Source of the DNA: an uncultured Halomicronema sp.
GTDB lineage: Bacteria > Cyanobacteriota > Cyanobacteriia > Phormidesmidales > Phormidesmidaceae
Assembly: GCA_937899725.1 (NCBI GenBank)
Contig: CALCCA010000187.1
Coordinates: 16,274-80,273, forward strand
Direction of reading: 5' to 3'
Length of the DNA stretch: 64,000 nucleotides
The first letter of the stretch is position 1. Each line of letters starts with the position of its first letter. The position numbers and the translations under genes are program-made. Shown here piece by piece: positions 60,921-64,000 of this stretch. The notes beneath the pieces are model-generated. The model made no database searches. It was not told the DNA's origin and saw only the letters and a list, made by a program, of their open reading frames with translations.

Positions 60921-61793
60921 TCATTGCTGGGTCGCAATATTCTGCTTCCTTTTGAAAGCGAGCAAAGAATCCTGAAGAACGATGTACATAAACGCGACAA
61001 TACCCACAGTGTATCGATACCCTAATCGACTGGGTTCCATCATGAGTCTCCAGCACCACTCTAAACCTAGACGACGAACAAGATAAGGTGCTCGCACAAC
61101 TCGGTGCGCAAGAAAATCGAACAGTCCACCCACACCGATCAGAGTAATACCCGGTAAGTGCTTGGCGTGCTGGTCAATCCAAAACTCTTGAAGAGGAACG
61201 CCCATAGCCACTAACACCACATGAGGTTTGGCTTGCCTGATATCGTCTAAAACAGTCTCCAGGTCTTGCTCTTCAAAGTATCCATGCTGTATCCCAGCAA
61301 TCGTCAGACTAGGATTTGTTTGCGTAAGATTGTGAGCCACGTCATCCGCAACGCCAGGTTTAGCACCCAACAAATAGACCGAAAGGCCCTTGGGCGCGCC
61401 CGCCTTACACAACGCAGGAATCAAATCAGTGCCATTTAAGTTGAACTTAATTGGCTTGCCCAGCAAACGACTACTCCACAGCACACCACTCCCATCGGGA
61501 AGCAATAAGTCACCTCTGTTGAGAGTTTCCTCTAGGGCATGCTCTTTTCTACTCATCACAACCGTATGAGCGTTGACGAAGTAGACACGATTGGAAGAGC
61601 GCTTCAAACAACGCTCTAGCAACACCTTGACAGCCTCTGGTTGAGGTAGACGCTGCAAAGGCAATCGCAGGAATTCAACAACACCGCTCGTTGAAGACTC
61701 GCCCACAATTTGACGAGCCTGTGATGTCAAGACAGCCCGACGAAAAGCTAAATACTGGCGATTTTTGGCAGTTAACGGCTCTAACGGCTTCAT
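60921..61793 (-). CDS. WecG/TagA/CpsF-family glycosyltransferase
   Basis: The 290-residue enzyme belongs to the family that moves N-acetylmannosaminuronate or similar sugars onto lipid-linked intermediates in cell-surface polysaccharide synthesis. RVYFVNAHTVVMSRK near 70, LLLPDGSGVLWSSRLLG, FNLNGTDLIPALC, VYLLGAKPGVADDVA and LIGVGGLFDFLAHRVVRAP are typical in this order. It ends with a helix near LGLEWCWRLMMEPSRLGYRY. It is divergent from a GT2 gene across a long AT-rich spacer, and together they suggest the edge of an exopolysaccharide locus. Confidence 0.9.
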   Translation of the reverse strand: MKPLEPLTAKNRQYLAFRRAVLTSQARQIVGESSTSGVVEFLRLPLQRLPQPEAVKVLLERCLKRSSNRVYFVNAHTVVMSRKEHALEETLNRGDLLLPDGSGVLWSSRLLGKPIKFNLNGTDLIPALCKAGAPKGLSVYLLGAKPGVADDVAHNLTQTNPSLTIAGIQHGYFEEQDLETVLDDIRQAKPHVVLVAMGVPLQEFWIDQHAKHLPGITLIGVGGLFDFLAHRVVRAPYLVRRLGLEWCWRLMMEPSRLGYRYTVGIVAFMYIVLQDSLLAFKRKQNIATQQ

Positions 61794-62674
61794 TTAAATA
61801 CTCCTTTTGTAAGTATGCTAAAAATGCGAGAAATACGTGCAAACACCTATGCAAAAAGCTTTCAAAAATCGGAATATTTTTGGATGGCTGTATAAGAATC
61901 AGAGAATTCTGCACGGCTCCATATACTTTCGAGCTATGTAGAGCAGATATTCGCGAAGAAAAATCAGCCGAGTTTCTTGCCTCGACGAGGATATAAATCC
62001 TCTCAAAAAAGCTAATTCAATGAAATTGTCGTCAACAAAAAACAATCGATCTTGCGTCTAAAACACTATTTCTGACATGAAAACGCTCGAAAAATTCAAG
62101 CACCCAAAAGCCTTTTGGATGACATCTCTGTAGTCAGCTCCTAGGGGCTAACTCCGCAAAAGCCAATTTCGTGGATACTCACGAAGTCATAGAGCTATCT
62201 AGCAATTCTTGTCTCTTAACCAGCTCAATGTCTTCGTTGTCTATACCTTAACTTCAAATTAACGTAAGTGATTACACTCAATTGCACTTGAAGTCAGTGT
62301 CAAACATTTTTTATTATTAGAGTACGGGCTTTACTGTTTCTTTATGCAATTTCTCCATGCCATGAAGAAACAGTAAAGTTGCCCCTGTCCGACTCAGTAA
62401 TAATACTGGATATTAGCTATTTATATTAAGTAGCCCTGAAGCAATCATGGGGGTGTCCATTATCGAGAAAAACTAGCTCGCCACCGTGTTTCTCCCATAC
62501 GGAAAGAAGCTGGTTGAAACTGAGACTCCTGCCTGGAAAGAATATGAAGGGTATATTTCAAGCTCGTGAAAACTGCGATCGCCAAGTTGAGGCTATAGAA
62601 GCACAACTCTGTAGAAATTCTTGCGCAGAGGAAAATTTCAACATTATTTTGCCAATCTAAAGTGAGACATAGAC
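61794..62674. other. AT-rich 881-bp spacer between divergent glycosyltransferases
   Basis: Noticeably richer in A and T than the rest of the window, with few HIP1 sites. No supported gene. It contains the perfect 14-bp inverted repeat at 62329-62378 and should hold both glycosyltransferase promoters, possibly with long leaders. Confidence 0.45.
62329..62378. promoter_or_regulatory. Perfect 14-bp inverted repeat in the AT-rich spacer
   Basis: CTTTACTGTTTCTT (62329-62342) and AAGAAACAGTAAAG (62365-62378) are perfect complements around a 22-base loop. It could be a regulator site, a transcript-end hairpin or an RNA element. It lies about 300 bp ahead of the GT2 gene. Confidence 0.45.
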
Positions 62675-63628
62675 ATGCCTGCCGTTTCTATTGATCCGAT
62701 GAGTGCTAATCCTATGAAGTTTTCTGTTATTGTGCCGACTTATTGTGATGCTGAACAACTTGAGCTATGCCTAAAGGCGCTAGAGCATCAAACATTAGCT
62801 AGCCAAAACTATGAGGTCGTTGTTGTTAATAACAACGTCAATGACAACTTAGAGCCGTTGATTGAGCGATTCTCAAAAGCTATTTTGGTCGTTGAGCCTC
62901 AGCCTGGCTCTTACTCCGCTAGAAATGCGGGTCTTGATATTGCCAGTGGCGAAATCATCGCATTCACAGATGCTGACTGTATCCCTGAGCCAGACTGGCT
63001 CGAAAAGGGCGGCGATCGCCTCGTTGCAACACCAAATTGCGGTTTGGTTGCCGGTAACATTCGTCTCTTCTATCGTGACCCCAACGCTCCTAACCCTTGC
63101 GAATTGTACGAGCAACTCTTTGCCTTTCCTCAAAAGCGGTTTCTTGAGCAAGATCACTATGGTGCGACGGCTAATGTATTTACTTACCGTCAGGTGATCG
63201 ATGATGTCGGGGGGTTCGATTCAGAGCTGAAATCTGGAGGAGATTTACATTGGGGCCAAAAGGTTTATGCAGCCGGATATGCCATGGTCTATGCGCCTGA
63301 AGTTTGCATTAATCATCCTGCCCGCAGCAGCATCCAGGAGCTGCACAAAAAGCTCAGGCGGGTAGTGAAGGGGCACTTCAGTTTGATCCATGAAACCAGC
63401 GCGTTGCCTAACGACGGGGTATATACACCTTGGCGCTTCTACGGCGGGTTGGTGGGAGATCTGTTTTTCCCCTTTCGCTCAGTGCCGATGATTGTGACTG
63501 ATGCGCGCTTAGAGTCTTTTTCTCAACGGTTGATAGTGATCGGCATGAGCATATTCATACGCTATCTCAAGGCTTTTGAGCGGATTGTGCAAACACTGGC
63601 TCAGACCAGAGCATCTCTCTCAGGTTGA
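62675..63628 (+). CDS. Glycosyltransferase family 2
   Basis: The 317-residue GT-A enzyme transfers a sugar from a nucleotide donor, probably in surface polysaccharide or glycolipid synthesis. MKFSVIVPTYCDAEQLELCL is the first β-strand and helix. YEVVVVNNNVND follows. IIAFTDADCIPEPDWLEKG has the DxD-type metal site, and VFTYRQVIDDVGGFDSELKS and GGDLHWGQKVYAAGYAM the acceptor-side acidic residues. The C-terminus has one hydrophobic stretch, LFFPFRSVPMIVT. ATGs at 62699 and 62714 are alternative starts; the last begins right at the fold. Codon use is more AT-rich than in neighbouring core genes. Confidence 0.88.
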   Translation: MPAVSIDPMSANPMKFSVIVPTYCDAEQLELCLKALEHQTLASQNYEVVVVNNNVNDNLEPLIERFSKAILVVEPQPGSYSARNAGLDIASGEIIAFTDADCIPEPDWLEKGGDRLVATPNCGLVAGNIRLFYRDPNAPNPCELYEQLFAFPQKRFLEQDHYGATANVFTYRQVIDDVGGFDSELKSGGDLHWGQKVYAAGYAMVYAPEVCINHPARSSIQELHKKLRRVVKGHFSLIHETSALPNDGVYTPWRFYGGLVGDLFFPFRSVPMIVTDARLESFSQRLIVIGMSIFIRYLKAFERIVQTLAQTRASLSG

Positions 63629-63923
63629 AGTTCTGCGAGTTGTTTCCGGCAGAGGCATTGACGCCTGGCAGGTGATTGAACGAGCTGCGAGATCGCGCTA
63701 GCGCCGCCTCACTCCCAAATTCGAACCCATTTCTCTGAGGCAAATCGGCAACCTTTACGGAGCAGAAGCCAGTTGCCTTCTATGAACCTAGAGGAAAGCT
63801 ATCCACCGCTTGAAAACATAAATTTGAGCAGTCAGAACGCATCAATATTGATTGATGAATATTCGTAAGCCTTACATCATGTGCAGGAACTACTGACTGT
63901 CAAAGATTACGTTTACTATTGAA
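63629..63923. other. Spacer between GT2 and tRNA-Asp
   Basis: No supported gene or repeat was recognised. Confidence 0.4.
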
Positions 63924-63997
63924 CGGGCCTGACGAGATTCGAACTCGCAACTTCCGCCGTGACAGGGCGGTGCTCTAACCAATTGAACTACAGGCCC
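63924..63997 (-). tRNA. tRNA-Asp (anticodon GUC)
   Basis: The 74-base cloverleaf folds well. The acceptor stem GGGCCTG pairs with CAGGCCC, leaving the discriminator G. The anticodon stem is CCGCC/GGCGG around CTGTCAC, giving anticodon GUC for aspartate. The T stem is GCGAG/CTCGT (with one G-T pair) around TTCGAAT. CCA is not encoded. Confidence 0.97.
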
Positions 63998-64000
63998 TTA

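Overview
The window is a stretch of cyanobacterial chromosome. The HIP1 octamer GCGATCGC is very frequent throughout. An intact psaC (photosystem I Fe-S subunit) lies beside acpP, fabF and tkt, and several genes belong to families typical of cyanobacteria (DUF760, the 137-residue family at 55.4 kb, the PAS/GAF signalling proteins, Uma2). Base composition is fairly GC-rich, and the many small dispersed repeats fit a filamentous Leptolyngbya/Nodosilinea-like genome. The genus is inference.

Layout. 0-9 kb: an S66 LD-carboxypeptidase, a conserved unknown, a PAS-PAS-PAS-GAF-GGDEF diguanylate cyclase, a secreted protein with elastin-like PGVG repeats, a GNAT relic and a fused 5-oxoprolinase. 9-20 kb: a GNAT divergent from a bacterial SNF2 helicase, a DUF760 gene, an ABC-2 ATPase with scpB, a WG-repeat lipoprotein, and fabD-plsC. 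20-33.5 kb: GNAT, ferritin, an EEP-family hydrolase, DUF1028, asparagine synthase, a lumen-type unknown, a 940-residue GAF protein with a degenerate kinase end, pyrD, a cupin and a small membrane protein. 33.8-38.7 kb: the core psaC / acpP-fabF-tkt block. 39-52 kb: a hybrid histidine kinase, an SH3 protein, a CapA-like protein with an unusual N-terminal half, a Fur/PerR regulator, a hidden 24-codon membrane ORF, avtA-rimM, a ZIP transporter and a GAF-GAF-PAS-adenylate cyclase.

52-56.3 kb is a decaying accessory zone. A TIR-CHAT-NTPase gene is broken by frameshifts and stop codons, then truncated where a REP-associated tyrosine transposase (RAYT) and its REP palindromes begin. A second small gene nearby is interrupted by an in-frame TGA. 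56.3-64 kb: lysS, an HtrA-type protease, a Uma2 nuclease-like gene, two divergent glycosyltransferases across an AT-rich spacer, and tRNA-Asp(GUC).

Mobile and repetitive DNA is modest but informative. There are four copies of a MITE-like element with imperfect terminal inverted repeats, two copies of a second ~150-bp repeat, GAATGCGGAAT-type inverted repeats, and the REP/RAYT cluster. No CRISPR array, rRNA or phage module was seen. The strongest lead for an unusual system is the broken TIR-CHAT-NTPase gene, an apparent defence or cell-death effector. In it the TIR glutamate motif and the CHAT His/Cys motifs remain visible although the gene no longer reads through.
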